64,000 nucleotides of DNA from Lachnospiraceae bacterium UBA1818 (GCA_904419285.1 CAJFQZ010000001.1:124001-188000), one strand, 5' to 3'. Positions 1 to 8,746 are shown, counted from the stretch's first letter. The notes: generated from the letters alone by a model not told the origin. Numbers and translations are program-made.

Positions 1-149
1 TATTCTCTGATTTTGCGGCAGCATGATGCCTGACGTACATTATAGCATTAATTATTTCCCTGGGGAAGAAGCTTTAATTATTCACCTGTTGTAACTGTTC
101 ACACCACCTGTTTACATCTAATTGATGTCCAGAGAATATGTATCGCTGT

Positions 150-171
150 TGTACGTACATCTGTGTATAAT
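150..171 (+). promoter_or_regulatory. putative operator/promoter of the relB unit
   Basis: A perfect 10-base palindrome (TGTACGTACA, 150-159) is followed by a TATAAT -10 box (166-171), about 40 bases before the antitoxin start. Antitoxins of this class usually repress their own promoter through such palindromes. No good -35 box sits 17 bases upstream of the -10, so the promoter call is tentative. Confidence 0.4.
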
Positions 172-209
172 AATAAAAAAGGTTTGCACGAGAAAGGAGA
201 GTTGCTATT

Positions 210-515
210 ATGGCAAAATCAACAAATTTATATGCGAGAATAGAACCAGAAGTCAAAGAGCAGGCAGAAAAGATCCTCTCTGCACTTGGGATTCCTTCTT
301 CCAGCGCTATCAATATGTTTTATAAACAGATTATTTTACAGAGGGGTCTTCCCTTTGAAGTAAAAATACCAGACAGGACCTCGGTGGATATAAGTGCACT
401 GGAAACAGAAGAACTTCATGCAGAACTGGAGAAAAGGTATGCGGATATGAAAGCAGGGCGAACCAAAGATGCCAAAACTGTTTTTGCTGATATTCGCAAA
501 AATTATGGCTTATGA
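210..515 (+). CDS. RelB/DinJ family antitoxin
   Basis: A 101-residue protein starting MAKSTNLYARIEPEVKEQAE. This is the ribbon-helix-helix N-terminus of RelB/DinJ antitoxins, and residues 25-45 (LGIPSSSAINMFYKQI) carry the family core. The C-terminal half is charged, as expected for the toxin-binding tail. A GAAAGGAGAG ribosome binding site lies upstream. The stop overlaps the next start in an ATGA junction, so toxin and antitoxin were translationally coupled. The toxin partner is truncated, so this antitoxin probably has no functional local toxin. Family assignment is firm; present-day function is uncertain. Confidence 0.88.
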   Translation: MAKSTNLYARIEPEVKEQAEKILSALGIPSSSAINMFYKQIILQRGLPFEVKIPDRTSVDISALETEELHAELEKRYADMKAGRTKDAKTVFADIRKNYGL

Positions 516-670
516 TTTTCAAAGTAGTAATATCAGCGCAGGCTGAGGACGATTTGCGGAATATATTTGAATATATTGCTTTTGAACTTTTATCACCGGA
601 AAATGCGGCAAAGCAACTGGCACGGCTGGAGAAGCAGATATGCACTCATATCAGCGGCTTGGTACAATAG
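512..670 (+). pseudogene. truncated RelE/ParE-family toxin
   Basis: This ORF overlaps the antitoxin stop and encodes only 52 residues, MIFKVVISAQAEDDLRNIFE onward. The N-terminus matches RelE/ParE toxins: a first beta strand, then helices ending in LARLEKQI. Family members are about 90-105 residues, and the catalytic or gyrase-binding C-terminal beta sheet is absent. After LEKQI the frame reads unrelated residues and stops. The likely history is a deletion or frameshift that inactivated the toxin and left the antitoxin as an orphan. Confidence 0.7.
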
Positions 671-775
671 AGGAAGATAATACGTAAGATAATACGCAAG
701 TAAATGGAGATATTTCCCGTTCAAAACCCGCTCCGTCCGGGAAACATCTCCAAAAAATCTTTTCCACACAGGATT

Positions 776-946
776 CTACCGCCGGTAAGACCTGTACCAG
801 AGTACAAAGAAGCAGATGATCAGCGCCGCTACGACCGCGGCAAGGATAACCGTAAACCACAGGGGCTCTTCTTCCTCTGTATGGCGCAGTATAGAAAGCA
901 GAAATGCTCCCAGCCCGGTGAGCTGTTCCACTTCTCTGATATTCAT
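776..946 (-). CDS. 56-residue membrane micro-protein, probable internally deleted MerR regulator
   Basis: The start at 946 has an excellent ribosome binding site (AGAGGAAAGG) and the protein has 56 residues. The first twelve residues, MNIREVEQLTGL, match the start of MerR-family DNA-binding domains. The rest of the helix-turn-helix, including the usual recognition wing, is missing. After a short acidic patch (EEEE, about 24-27) comes one membrane helix (about 30-50) and a basic tail. Directly upstream is a MerR-type promoter with a 19-base spacer. I infer an in-frame internal deletion of a membrane-anchored MerR regulator. A genuine small membrane protein of unknown function is the alternative. 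Confidence 0.55.
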   Translation of the reverse strand: MNIREVEQLTGLGAFLLSILRHTEEEEPLWFTVILAAVVAALIICFFVLWYRSYRR

Positions 947-977
947 AGTCCTTTCCTCTCTTTCTGATTCTGACTGG

Positions 978-1008
978 ATTTTACACCTTCAAGCCGCTTG
1001 AAGGTCAA
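978..1008 (-). promoter_or_regulatory. MerR-type promoter with 19-base spacer and perfect operator
   Basis: Read on the minus strand: -35 TTGACC (1003-1008), then a 19-base spacer, then -10 TAAAAT (978-983). The spacer holds a perfect inverted repeat (985-1005) whose half-site ACCTTCAAGC is mirrored around one central base. An over-long spacer filled by a dyad is the hallmark of promoters activated by MerR-family regulators through DNA distortion. It drives the micro-ORF ending at 776, suggesting former autoregulation. Confidence 0.8.
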
Positions 1009-1079
1009 GCAGTCTGCAAAGAATATTCTATTTTCAGTCATACAGAGAAAGAACTATAAAGCATGACAAGGCTTTCACT

Positions 1080-2585
1080 TCAGTCAGCCTGATATTTCTG
1101 TTCGAGATACTTCTGTTCGAGATACCTCAGGAACGGTCCCGCATCCAGGCCGTGTCCGGTCAGCTTCCGTATCATCTCTCCCGCAGTCATACAGCAGCCG
1201 TACTGCCAGATATTTTTCTCCATCCATTCTGTCACAGGAAGGATCTCTCCCCGGCGGATCTTCTCCTCCATGTCCGGGATCTCTCTCTTCACAGCCTCCA
1301 GAATCTGGCCGTCATAAATATTTCCAAGGGCATAGCTCTGAAAATAGCCGATATAATCTCCCGCCCAGTGCATGTCCTGGAGCACGCCTTCCGTATCATT
1401 GGACGGACGTATCCCAAGATATTCTTCATATTTGTCATTCCATGCCTCCGCCATGTCCTCCGCCCGCAGTTTTCCCGCGAAATAGTCTCTCTCCAGTTCA
1501 AACCGAAGGATCGCATGAAGGCTGTAGGTCACTTCATCAGCGGAAATCCTCCTCAAGGTCGGCTTCACCTGATGGATCACATTGTAAAAACGCTCTTCCG
1601 GGATCTCACGGAACATAGGAATCTCCTCCTGGAGCTGTGGATAATAGTAGTCCCAGTATGCCCGGCTGTGTCCTATCATATTTTCAAAGAAACGGGCGTT
1701 CGCCTCATGGAAACCGCCCTCGATTCCGCCCCACATGCCGGCCCTGATCACCGGATCGCTGCTGCCGCTGGAATACATGGCATGCCCTGCTTCATGCAGA
1801 CAGGTAAAGATCAGATTGTAGCTTCCGCTCTTGTAGGTTGATACACGCGCATCCCTCGGCCCCATAAAAGAGGTAAAGCCATGCACCACCCTGTCGTTGA
1901 ACCCGCCCCGCTCCGGCCGGTATCCCAGCTCTCTTGCGAGCCGCTGCGCGAACGCCGCCATCTGCTCCGGATCACTGTCAGGGATCGGGTCTTCTTTCGG
2001 CTGTCCGGCTTTCTGCAGGCTCCCCAGGATCTCTCGGAGTCCTTTTTTGAGCAGATCAAACTGCTCTGAGACTTCCTTTACCGAGAGTCCTTCATCTGTC
2101 ATTCCTACGATTGTATCAAAAGCCGGCATTTCCGGATTGACTGCCAGCGCGATCTCTTTTTTCAGATCGAACGCCTGCTTCAGCCAGGGCATAAATATTC
2201 TGTAATCCTTCTGCGCTCTCGCCTGCTTCCATGCATTCATGCAGTCCGCTTTCATCAGATTGTATTTCCGCAGCGTATCCTCCGGCGTCCGCACCGCATT
2301 GCGCCATCGCGAGAGAAAGGTCCTTACCAGCCCGCGCTCGATCTCATCTCCGATCTCATCCGGAGAGACGCCGGACAGATACTCTGCCGCTCTGCAGGCG
2401 TCGCCGCTCCGGTACAATGCATTTTTCTCTTCTCCGATAAATGCCGCTGTCTGCTGCCTGTACTCTGTTCCCTCTTCCGGAAGGGAAGACCACTGGTCAT
2501 ACTCAAACAGCGATTCGATACTTTTATAATAGCGGAACTTATAGTTCAATTCCTTTACGATCTGAAGATATTCCTGATAACCCAT
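1080..2585 (-). CDS. M32 family metallocarboxypeptidase (carboxypeptidase Taq type)
   Basis: A 501-residue cytoplasmic zinc carboxypeptidase that would trim C-terminal residues from peptides. The zinc motif HEAGH is at residues 264-268 and is followed by the family's SSGSSDP and GGIEGGFHEANARFFEN segments, the latter supplying the third metal ligand. Length equals the family norm of about 500. The C-terminus carries a tandem YLEQK duplication from a 15-base repeat. The gene lies 13 bases after an amidohydrolase and downstream of an AbgT transporter, so the three likely form one operon for uptake and breakdown of peptide-like or aminoacyl-conjugate compounds. Confidence 0.93.
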   Translation of the reverse strand: MGYQEYLQIVKELNYKFRYYKSIESLFEYDQWSSLPEEGTEYRQQTAAFIGEEKNALYRSGDACRAAEYLSGVSPDEIGDEIERGLVRTFLSRWRNAVRTPEDTLRKYNLMKADCMNAWKQARAQKDYRIFMPWLKQAFDLKKEIALAVNPEMPAFDTIVGMTDEGLSVKEVSEQFDLLKKGLREILGSLQKAGQPKEDPIPDSDPEQMAAFAQRLARELGYRPERGGFNDRVVHGFTSFMGPRDARVSTYKSGSYNLIFTCLHEAGHAMYSSGSSDPVIRAGMWGGIEGGFHEANARFFENMIGHSRAYWDYYYPQLQEEIPMFREIPEERFYNVIHQVKPTLRRISADEVTYSLHAILRFELERDYFAGKLRAEDMAEAWNDKYEEYLGIRPSNDTEGVLQDMHWAGDYIGYFQSYALGNIYDGQILEAVKREIPDMEEKIRRGEILPVTEWMEKNIWQYGCCMTAGEMIRKLTGHGLDAGPFLRYLEQKYLEQKYQAD

Positions 2586-2598
2586 GTTTCATTTCCTC

Positions 2599-3864
2599 CT
2601 ATTTGTAAAGATCCAACATTGACATATGCGGGTACTCCACGCCTTCCTTCATCACAAAAGCACAGTCTAAAAGCGCTTTGTCGTCCGTCAGAAGATCTCG
2701 GCTCCATCCGGCAAGATCCGCCAGTTTTCCCGGTTCAATCGTCCCCACCCGATCCGAAATGCCGAGGATACGTGCATTTTCCGCTGTTGCCGCACGAAGT
2801 GCGCGATAAGGTGAGATACCGTTTCTGAGCCATGCAGAATATTCCCGCCCGCACTCGTAGTTCTGATAGCCGACGACCAGATCCGTGCCGTATCCGAACC
2901 GTATGCTGCTCTCGAAAAGCATTCTCCTGCTCTCCACCAGACGATCTCTGTAGTGCCGCAGCTTGCGCTGAAATTCAGGCGATTTCTCTGCCAGCTTCTC
3001 CTCATCCAGAAGAACGATCTCATCATAAGGGCAGAGCGTGGGCACCACATAGATATCCTTCTCCTCAAGAAGCCTTATCGTGTCTTTGTCGATCAGGGAA
3101 GCGTGTTCGATCCCGTCGATATCCAGCTCCGCCAGAGTCGTGATCAGATCCCCCGTATAAGCGTGGGCAGTCACTGTCCTGTTAAGGGCATGCGCCGTTT
3201 CAATGATCGCTGCCATCTCCTCATCCGAAAGCTGCTTGTCTTCCGGGGAATCATTGGGTGTAAAAAAGCCTCCTGTAGCCATGATCTTAATGAAATCTGC
3301 TCCGATCTTCACCTCATGGCGCACTGCATCCCGGAAAAACTCCGCTCCGCTTCCCATTGTAGGATACTGCTTCTCAAGGAAACCGGAGAGCGCCGGATTC
3401 GTCGCCACACTCTGGGACGGATCTCCGTGGCTTCCCGGCGTACACAGGAAATGGGGCGCAACGATCATTCGGGTTCCCCGGATGAAGCCGGCATCTACAG
3501 CTCTCTTTACGTCCAGCGAATAATCCTCCCGGAACCATCCCACATGGCGGATGGTGGTAAATCCTCCCGCGAGAGCCTTTCGGGCACACTCCGCCGCTGC
3601 CAGAGCACGCATGCCGTCAGAATAATACACGGTGTCTTTTGGGATCTCCCGCCAGTCAAAAAAGGAGGCGTGCACATGGGCGTCGATCATGCCCGGCGTT
3701 ACTGTCAGCCCTGACAGGTCAATGATCCCGGTTCCTGTCGGAGACACAGTGTGCTCCCCCACCTCCAGAATGACTCCGTCCTCGATCAGTATCTCACTCT
3801 TCCCCCGGATCTCGTCACGGATCCCGTCGTACAGCTTTCCACATACCACTTTTATATAGCTCAT
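2599..3864 (-). CDS. amidohydrolase-superfamily metal-dependent hydrolase (imidazolonepropionase/prolidase-like)
   Basis: A 421-residue enzyme of the amidohydrolase superfamily. Metal-binding elements are visible in order: HVH at residues 63-65, a candidate bridging lysine in FIKIMATGG (about 190), histidines in TVTAHAY and GIEHAS, and the aspartate in YGTDLV. Related enzymes hydrolyse dipeptides or cyclic amides. The position between AbgT and an M32 carboxypeptidase suggests cleavage of an imported aminoacyl conjugate or dipeptide in the cytoplasm. The exact substrate cannot be read from sequence. Confidence 0.85.
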   Translation of the reverse strand: MSYIKVVCGKLYDGIRDEIRGKSEILIEDGVILEVGEHTVSPTGTGIIDLSGLTVTPGMIDAHVHASFFDWREIPKDTVYYSDGMRALAAAECARKALAGGFTTIRHVGWFREDYSLDVKRAVDAGFIRGTRMIVAPHFLCTPGSHGDPSQSVATNPALSGFLEKQYPTMGSGAEFFRDAVRHEVKIGADFIKIMATGGFFTPNDSPEDKQLSDEEMAAIIETAHALNRTVTAHAYTGDLITTLAELDIDGIEHASLIDKDTIRLLEEKDIYVVPTLCPYDEIVLLDEEKLAEKSPEFQRKLRHYRDRLVESRRMLFESSIRFGYGTDLVVGYQNYECGREYSAWLRNGISPYRALRAATAENARILGISDRVGTIEPGKLADLAGWSRDLLTDDKALLDCAFVMKEGVEYPHMSMLDLYK

Positions 3865-3938
3865 TTTTCACTCCTGTCTGAAAAAGGCCGCCGCATGACA
3901 TCATGCCGCAGCCTTTCACTGAATAATAATTCTTTCTG

Positions 3939-5456
3939 TTACATAAATACGGATGCTCCCGGTCCGAGCGGAAGATCAAACACGATCCAGATGATCGTCT
4001 GGACGATCCACACAAGCAGGAATGCCACCGAATAGGGAAGCGTCATGGAAATGATCGTTCCAATTCCGGTCTTCTTCTCATACTTCTGCGCCATCCCTAT
4101 CACGATCGGAAGATACGGATAGATCGGCGTCAGCGGATTAGCGATCGAATCTCCGATCCGGTATACGACCTGGGCAAATTCCGGGGAATATCCCAGGAGC
4201 ATAAACATCGGGACAAAAATCGGCGCGAATATATACCATTTTGCAGTTCCGCTTGTCATAAAGAAATTGACAAAGATCGTGATCAGGATCACGCTGATCA
4301 CCAGTGGAATTCCCGTAAATCCTACATTCTGCAGAGCATTCGACGCATTAACCGCGATGATCGTTCCGAGGTTTGTGTAGCTGAACATATTAATGAACTG
4401 TGCGATGACAAATACCAGAACTACATAACCGGTCAGCGACTGCAGGGAATCTGCCATCATCTTCGGCACGTCGCCGCTCTTCTTGATCGTTCCTACTGTC
4501 CTGCCGTACACAACACCTGCAAGTATAAAATAAATGATCAGGATCGGCACCAGTCCATTGATGAACGGAGACTCCAGAATGCTGCCGTCCTCGCCCCGCA
4601 GAAGTCCGTTCTTCGGGATCAGGCAGATCAGGAGCAGTGCGATATAGATCAGTGTAAAGATGCCGGTATTTCTCAGGCCTTTCTTTTCCTGCTCTGTAGC
4701 CGTACGCTCCGACGCTTTCTCAGCTCCTCTGTACTCCCCAAGCCGCGGTGTTATGATGCGGTCATTGACAAATACACCCACTGCAGTAAGCAGGAATGTG
4801 GAAACGATCATAAAATACCAGTTGATCGCAGGCGTAAGCTTGACAGAAGTGTCGATCAGATGGGCCGCCTCTTCCGTCACGCCATAGAGGAGCGCATCTG
4901 TGGCGGTAATCAGCACATTTGCCGTAAAGCCCGCGTTCGTCGCCGCATAACCGGCAATAAGGCCGGCGATGGGATGCTTGCCCATTGCCTGAAACGCAGT
5001 CGCCGCAAGGGCCGGGATCACAATAATAGACGCCTCTGACGCAATACTGCCATTAATGCCGAGGAACAGCACCGTAGCGCTCAGTGCCCAGAGAGGCACG
5101 CCCAGGATAGCCCTGCGCATAAATGTGTCAAGGAGTCCTGCGCCCTCCGCCAGACCGATCGCCATCTGCATGGCCAGCACCAGACCCAGCGGGGCGAATG
5201 TGGAGAAATTCGTCAGCATATTTTCGACGATCCACACAAGGCCGTCCCTGCTTATAATATTCTGGACTTCAACCAGTTCTCCTGTAGTCGGGTTGACAGC
5301 GGACACTCCGAGCAGCGACAGCACGGTCGACAGGACCGCAAGAGCTGCAATAATATACAGGAACAAAATAAACGGATGGGGCAGCATATTGCCGACCCGT
5401 TCAATGGTTCCCAGGAGCCCGCCTGTTTTTCGTTCTTTTCCCATGTTTCTCTTCAT
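3939..5456 (-). CDS. abgT: AbgT-family transporter
   Basis: A 505-residue integral membrane protein with the AbgT pattern: an N-terminal cytoplasmic stretch, then IERVGNMLPHPFILFLYIIA, about a dozen membrane segments, and the conserved TSGTAKWYIFAPIFVPMFM and GDSIANPLTPIYPYLPI loops near the C-terminus. Family members import p-aminobenzoyl-glutamate or export sulfonamide-like compounds. The downstream amidohydrolase and carboxypeptidase favour import of a glutamyl or aminoacyl conjugate. It is first in a three-gene operon with its own promoter and a dyad in the leader. A TetR gene lies immediately downstream of the promoter region in the same orientation. Confidence 0.92.
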   Translation of the reverse strand: MKRNMGKERKTGGLLGTIERVGNMLPHPFILFLYIIAALAVLSTVLSLLGVSAVNPTTGELVEVQNIISRDGLVWIVENMLTNFSTFAPLGLVLAMQMAIGLAEGAGLLDTFMRRAILGVPLWALSATVLFLGINGSIASEASIIVIPALAATAFQAMGKHPIAGLIAGYAATNAGFTANVLITATDALLYGVTEEAAHLIDTSVKLTPAINWYFMIVSTFLLTAVGVFVNDRIITPRLGEYRGAEKASERTATEQEKKGLRNTGIFTLIYIALLLICLIPKNGLLRGEDGSILESPFINGLVPILIIYFILAGVVYGRTVGTIKKSGDVPKMMADSLQSLTGYVVLVFVIAQFINMFSYTNLGTIIAVNASNALQNVGFTGIPLVISVILITIFVNFFMTSGTAKWYIFAPIFVPMFMLLGYSPEFAQVVYRIGDSIANPLTPIYPYLPIVIGMAQKYEKKTGIGTIISMTLPYSVAFLLVWIVQTIIWIVFDLPLGPGASVFM

Positions 5457-5487
5457 TCCTTCCTGAAAGCATTAAATTCGCGTAAAA

Positions 5488-5546
5488 ATGACTGCGGTCA
5501 TATTTAACCTTATTTTAATATACCGCCCCTCCACAGAATCCGTCAA
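5488..5546 (-). promoter_or_regulatory. abgT promoter and putative TetR operator
   Basis: On the minus strand: -35 TTGACG (5541-5546), 18-base spacer, -10 TATATT (5517-5522). About ten bases after the expected transcription start lies the dyad ATGAC-4-GTCAT (5488-5501), the size and layout of a TetR-family operator. The TetR gene next door is the obvious candidate repressor; this is inference from position only. Confidence 0.55.
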
Positions 5547-5574
5547 GAATTATTATTAATTTTTCTGCATAAAA

Positions 5575-5607
5575 ATAAAAAAAAGAGTCCTGCCTTCAGA
5601 ACTCTTT
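5575..5607 (-). terminator. intrinsic terminator of the TetR gene
   Basis: Just past the TetR stop, the minus strand forms AAAGAGT paired with ACTCTTT around a short loop, followed by an unbroken run of eight T and more T-rich sequence. Confidence 0.8.
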
Positions 5608-5619
5608 CTCAAAAATCTT

Positions 5620-6213
5620 CTATCTGACGCTGAATCCCTGTGCCGATATTTCCAATGACCATAGACATTCTCCGGCCAGATCCACTTCTCCGCCGCTGCT
5701 GCACCATTCAAAAAATACAGCCCGGATTCCCCGCAGGATCAGCATCGTTATATCCTCCGGATTATATTCCGGGCAGTAGACGCCATCCGCCTGTCCCTCT
5801 CTGATCAGATCGGCAATAATGCTGAACAATGCTCTGTCTTCATTCAGCAGTCTCTTATGCTCTATCCCCGCCTCAAGCTGCTTCGTGTAGAGGACCCGGA
5901 TCAGATCCAGGCCGATCACATCCTGCGTAAACCGGCAGGAGGCCTTCACGATCTCCTCCAGTCTCCGCTCCACCGGCATTTCCTCATTCATGGACGCCAT
6001 GACATGGTCATAGTAATCATCATACTGACGCAGCATTTCCAGGATAATGTCCGCTTTTGAATGAAAATAGATGTAAAAAGTTCCTTTCGCCATTCCTGCC
6101 ATTTTTACAATTTCATCCACAGAGACATGATCGTATCCCTTTTTCCGAAACAAGTCTATCGCGCAATTATAAAGATGCCGCTTGGTACGGGCTCCTTTCG
6201 TCTCTTTCTCCAT
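5620..6213 (-). CDS. TetR/AcrR family transcriptional regulator
   Basis: A 197-residue regulator. I start it at 6213 (MEKETKGARTKRHLYNCAID), which has AGAAAGGA upstream and begins where TetR domains normally begin. An upstream in-frame extension would run into hemC and is low-complexity read-through. The helix-turn-helix spans about residues 8-54, including HVSVDEIVKMAGMAKGTFYIYF. The remainder is the helical ligand-binding domain. It follows hemC but is probably functionally tied to the abgT operon, whose leader contains a TetR-like dyad. The ligand is unknown. Confidence 0.9.
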   Translation of the reverse strand: MEKETKGARTKRHLYNCAIDLFRKKGYDHVSVDEIVKMAGMAKGTFYIYFHSKADIILEMLRQYDDYYDHVMASMNEEMPVERRLEEIVKASCRFTQDVIGLDLIRVLYTKQLEAGIEHKRLLNEDRALFSIIADLIREGQADGVYCPEYNPEDITMLILRGIRAVFFEWCSSGGEVDLAGECLWSLEISAQGFSVR

Positions 6214-6254
6214 TCCTGTAATCCTTTCTGTCTGTGAGCCGCTAAACGCCCTGT

Positions 6255-7145
6255 TTATCCCTGCTCCGCTTCCCGCCGCAGCCGCTTGGCAAGCTCTTCC
6301 CCCGCCTGCTCTGCCCGGCTGACGTCCCCGCACAGTACTCCCCGGGAATACTGCCCGGACTCCTCGCTCCAGCACAGGCCGATGAGCCTGAGTTCATTCC
6401 CGCTCACCTCTGCATGCGCCGCCGACGGGGAGGTGCATCCGCCTCCCAGCACCCGGATAAACTGCCGCTCCGCAAGCGCAGCCGCCCGGCTTGCCGGGTC
6501 GTCCACCTCGTGGACCCAGCCCCGGTCCATGTCTCTTCTTCCCTGCACGGCAAGGATCCCCTGTCCTGCCGCCGGGATCATCTCGTCCACAGAGAGATAC
6601 CTTCCCGCTGCATGCTCCATTCCCAGCCGTTTCAGGCCCGCCACCGCAAGGAGGGTCGCATCATATCCTTCCTCCTCCAGCTTTCTCATCCTTGTCTGCA
6701 CATTTCCCCGGATCCCGCGGAAGGTACACCCCGGGAAGAGCCGCTCCATCTGCAGCGCACGACGCCTGCTGGATGTACCGATCACCGCTTGCTCCGGCAG
6801 TTCTGTCAGTCCTTTCCTGTAGATCAGGGCGTCCCTCGGATCCTCCCGCTTTCCATAGGCAAGGATCGGAAGCTCTTCATTCTCCTCCATGGGCATATCT
6901 TTCAAGCTGTGCACAGCAAGGTCAATCCGCCCTTCCATGAGGGCGCGGTCCAGTTCCTTGACAAACAGCCCCTTCCCTCCGATCTTCTCCAGGCTTTTGT
7001 CAAGAATCTTATCTCCTGTGGTCTTCATGGTGATGATCTCGATCTCTGTTTCCGGCTCATGTTCCAGGATCAGATCCCGGATGATCTCTGCCTGCCGGAC
7101 AGCCAGCGCGCTTTCGCGGCTTCCGATCCGTATCACAGAATGCAT
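6255..7145 (-). CDS. hemC: hydroxymethylbilane synthase (porphobilinogen deaminase)
   Basis: A 296-residue cytoplasmic enzyme that polymerises four porphobilinogens into hydroxymethylbilane, the linear precursor of uroporphyrinogen III. It shows IRIGSRESALAVRQAE at the N-terminus, KTTGDKILD, GGKGLFVKELD, VHSLKDMP, IGTSSRRRALQ and the cofactor-bearing cysteine in GGGCTSP. Length is normal. It overlaps the end of cbiP by 13 bases and closes the block cbiB-cobD-cbiP-hemC, which places early tetrapyrrole synthesis under the same transcript as late cobalamin steps. Confidence 0.97.
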   Translation of the reverse strand: MHSVIRIGSRESALAVRQAEIIRDLILEHEPETEIEIITMKTTGDKILDKSLEKIGGKGLFVKELDRALMEGRIDLAVHSLKDMPMEENEELPILAYGKREDPRDALIYRKGLTELPEQAVIGTSSRRRALQMERLFPGCTFRGIRGNVQTRMRKLEEEGYDATLLAVAGLKRLGMEHAAGRYLSVDEMIPAAGQGILAVQGRRDMDRGWVHEVDDPASRAAALAERQFIRVLGGGCTSPSAAHAEVSGNELRLIGLCWSEESGQYSRGVLCGDVSRAEQAGEELAKRLRREAEQG

Positions 7146-8746
7146 GGCGCATCATTTCCTTTCTCAATGATCTTGTAGACTGCCTCCATATCCAGACTGC
7201 TCCGGATAATATCGGCAAGCCTGTCATACTGTTCTTCCTTATGTGTCTTCCAGTCCGTCACCCGGATCCGCTCCGGGTCGTATCCCTTTTTCTTAAGGAT
7301 CGCCGACAGGAATCCCTTTGCCGCCTGGGGCGCATCGAAGATCCCGTGGACATAGCAGCCGTAGACATTCCCACACTGGGCGCCGTCTGCACGGAGCGCC
7401 GGATATTCTCCCCGCGCTGTCTCTTCCGTGAACTCTACAAGTGCGTGCCCGTTCTCACTGCTCCCGTGCTCTCCCTCTCCGGATTTAGCTGAATCAGCTC
7501 CTCTAGGAGCAGTGTCGCCCGGCTCTGATCCCGCCGGATAACTCTCGCCCATATGGATCTCGTATCCTTCGATGGCGGCGCCGCTCATGCCTTCCAGCAT
7601 TCCCGTAAGCCTTCGGAAATGTCCCTGCACTCTCGTCCTTCTCTTCTCCTGCCGGAACACGGTCCGCACCGGAAGCAGTCCCAGCCCCTTCACTGTTCCT
7701 TTCTGCTCCGCCCCCTCCGGGTCAGAGACTGACAGTCCCAGCATCTGATAGCCGCCACAGATGCCGAACACCAGTCCGCCCCGTCCCGCATGCTGAAAGA
7801 TCTTCGCCTCCAGCCCGTTCTGTCTCAGCCACAGAAGATCCTGTATGGTGTTCTTGGTTCCCGGAAGGAGCACCGCGTCCGGATTCCCGAACTCAGACGG
7901 AGATGAGATATATCTGACACTCACCTCCTCCATCGCCTCAAGTGGAGCGAAATCGGTAAAATTAGAGATCCTGGGCAGACGGATCACCGCCAAATCCACA
8001 AGCCCCGCGCTGTCCTTTTTCTGAAACCGTTCTGTCAGGCTGTCCTCGTCGTCAATATCAAGATAGAAATAAGGAACCACGCCCAGCACCGGGATTCCCG
8101 TCTTCTCCTCCAGCATGGATAGTCCCGGCTTCAGAATGGACACGTCGCCGCGGAATTTATTGATGATTGTGCCCTTGATCCGCCTTCTCTCTTTCTCTTC
8201 CAGGAGCATGACCGTGCCCACGATCTGAGCGAACACTCCTCCCCGGTCGATATCCCCGGCAAGGAGCACCGGAGCGTCCACCAACTCTGCAAGCCCCATG
8301 TTGACGATATCATCCTGCTTCAGATTGATCTCCGCCGGGCTTCCCGCCCCTTCGATGACGATCACATCAAAGGACTGCTCCAGCCTGCGGTACGCTTCCA
8401 GAATCGCCGGGATATAATCTCTCTTATGTCTGTAATACTCTGCCGCGGACATCGTCCCCACGGGCTCTCCGTTCACGATCACCTGTGAGCCAATGTCATT
8501 GGTGGGCTTGAGCAGGATCGGGTTCATGCACACGTCCGGCTCCACTCCTGCCGCCTCCGCCTGCATCACCTGCGCCCGCCCCATCTCCAGGCCGTCCCTG
8601 GTGATAAAGGAATTGAGCGCCATATTCTGGGATTTGAAGGGAGCCACACGGAAGCCGTCCTGCTTCAGCACCCGGCACAGTCCTCCGGCGAGGACGCTCT
8701 TCCCCGCATTGGACATGGTTCCCTGTATCATGATCGATCTAGCCAC
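7133..8746 (-). CDS. cbiP: cobyric acid synthase
   Basis: A 537-residue glutamine-dependent amidotransferase that amidates adenosylcobyrinic acid a,c-diamide at four carboxylates. I choose the GTG at 8746 because AGGAGG lies six bases upstream; the longer ATG frame enters cobD. Residues about 3-230 are the dethiobiotin-synthetase-like ATPase (MIQGTMSNAGKS, PFKSQNMALNS). Residues about 250-537 are the class-I glutaminase domain, with the catalytic cysteine in FGICGGYQMLG and a histidine in YVHGIFD. An insert rich in Gly, Ser and Glu (about 420-450) is longer than usual. The start overlaps the cobD stop by eight bases, implying translational coupling. Confidence 0.95.
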   Translation of the reverse strand: MARSIMIQGTMSNAGKSVLAGGLCRVLKQDGFRVAPFKSQNMALNSFITRDGLEMGRAQVMQAEAAGVEPDVCMNPILLKPTNDIGSQVIVNGEPVGTMSAAEYYRHKRDYIPAILEAYRRLEQSFDVIVIEGAGSPAEINLKQDDIVNMGLAELVDAPVLLAGDIDRGGVFAQIVGTVMLLEEKERRRIKGTIINKFRGDVSILKPGLSMLEEKTGIPVLGVVPYFYLDIDDEDSLTERFQKKDSAGLVDLAVIRLPRISNFTDFAPLEAMEEVSVRYISSPSEFGNPDAVLLPGTKNTIQDLLWLRQNGLEAKIFQHAGRGGLVFGICGGYQMLGLSVSDPEGAEQKGTVKGLGLLPVRTVFRQEKRRTRVQGHFRRLTGMLEGMSGAAIEGYEIHMGESYPAGSEPGDTAPRGADSAKSGEGEHGSSENGHALVEFTEETARGEYPALRADGAQCGNVYGCYVHGIFDAPQAAKGFLSAILKKKGYDPERIRVTDWKTHKEEQYDRLADIIRSSLDMEAVYKIIEKGNDAPCIL

